NCBI GenBank assembly: GCA_022013615.1 | Contig: JAKLQB010000878.1 | Location: forward strand, 1 to 5,443 | DNA length: 5,443 nt | Direction: 5' to 3' | From: Desulfobacterales bacterium | GTDB lineage: Bacteria; Desulfobacterota; DSM-4660; Desulfatiglandales; Desulfatiglandaceae | Shown here: positions 5,396 to 5,443 of the stretch, in pieces | Layout: every line of letters starts with the position of its first letter | How positions within the stretch are numbered: the first letter of the stretch is position 1 | Notes under the pieces: model-generated | What the model was told of the DNA's origin: nothing | The model's database searches: none | The model's input: only the letters and a program-made list of their open reading frames with translations | Made by a program: the position numbers and the translations under genes

Positions 5396-5443
5396 ATATT
5401 TCAATAACTCAACACAGCCAGCATTGATCCGATTCTGTGATGG
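5391..5443 (+). repeat. 53-bp diverged direct repeat, copy 2 (at window end)
   Basis: This is the second copy of the 3291-3343 sequence, 42/53 identical and in the same orientation, with AATAACTCAACACA at 5403-5416 and CGATTCTGTGATGG at 5430-5443. The window ends just after ATGG, the position equivalent to the start codon of the DUF429-like frame. A second, possibly complete, DUF429-like gene may start at 5440. The repeat may extend past the edge, so its true length is unknown. Confidence 0.7.

Noticed and set aside
3291..5443. CRISPR array
   Set aside because: Only two repeat copies, diverged and 2.1 kb apart with genes between them; no regular spacer pattern anywhere in the window.

Overview
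The window looks like an accessory (defence-island-like) region of a bacterial chromosome. I suspect a deltaproteobacterium (Desulfobacterota) because of the TetR and RecG-like fragment sequences and the style of the REP-like repeat ends. That placement is from memory, is weak, and no marker gene is present to confirm it. Base composition changes visibly near position 1860: the left third is richer in G+C, while the reverse transcriptase and everything to its right are A+T-rich. This suggests separate origins.

Left part (1-1860) is a graveyard of gene fragments on the + strand. A TetR-type regulator enters from the left edge. It is cut at about 260 by a 121-bp element bounded by a perfect 17-bp inverted repeat. 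The C-terminal end of a RecG-like/AlbA_2-type regulator follows directly on the other side, so the element sits at a junction between two unrelated genes. From about 913 to 1525 there are only very short or unrecognised frames. A 63-codon frame at 1526-1717 carries a WPIP segment faintly like the start of some Eco57I-type modification enzymes. A 49-nt imperfect hairpin (1754-1802) and a REP/IS-like end (1831-1854) come next.

The middle (1855-3276) is a reverse transcriptase with intact catalytic motifs A, B, C (YVDD) and D and a long helical C-terminal region, as in the Abi/UG class of anti-phage RTs. Its reading frame runs straight into the REP-like repeat and has no start codon before motif A, so the 5' end has been lost and the gene is probably dead.

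The right part (3291-5443) looks modular. A 53-bp diverged direct repeat occurs at 3291-3343 and again at 5391-5443, exactly 2100 bp apart. Between the copies are an N-terminal fragment of a DUF429-like (RNase H-like) protein (3340-3636), a complete 575-codon gene with a PD-(D/E)XK-like C-terminal domain whose motif reads E-x-T instead of E-x-K (3624-5351), and a 15-codon frame that stops inside the second repeat. Both gene junctions can be read as ATGA overlaps, suggesting translational coupling. The second repeat ends the window at what would be the start codon of another DUF429-like gene, so an intact copy may lie just outside. The 575-codon protein is the only gene that appears intact and is the best candidate for an uncharacterised defence effector. 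This role is inferred from context and a fold guess only.
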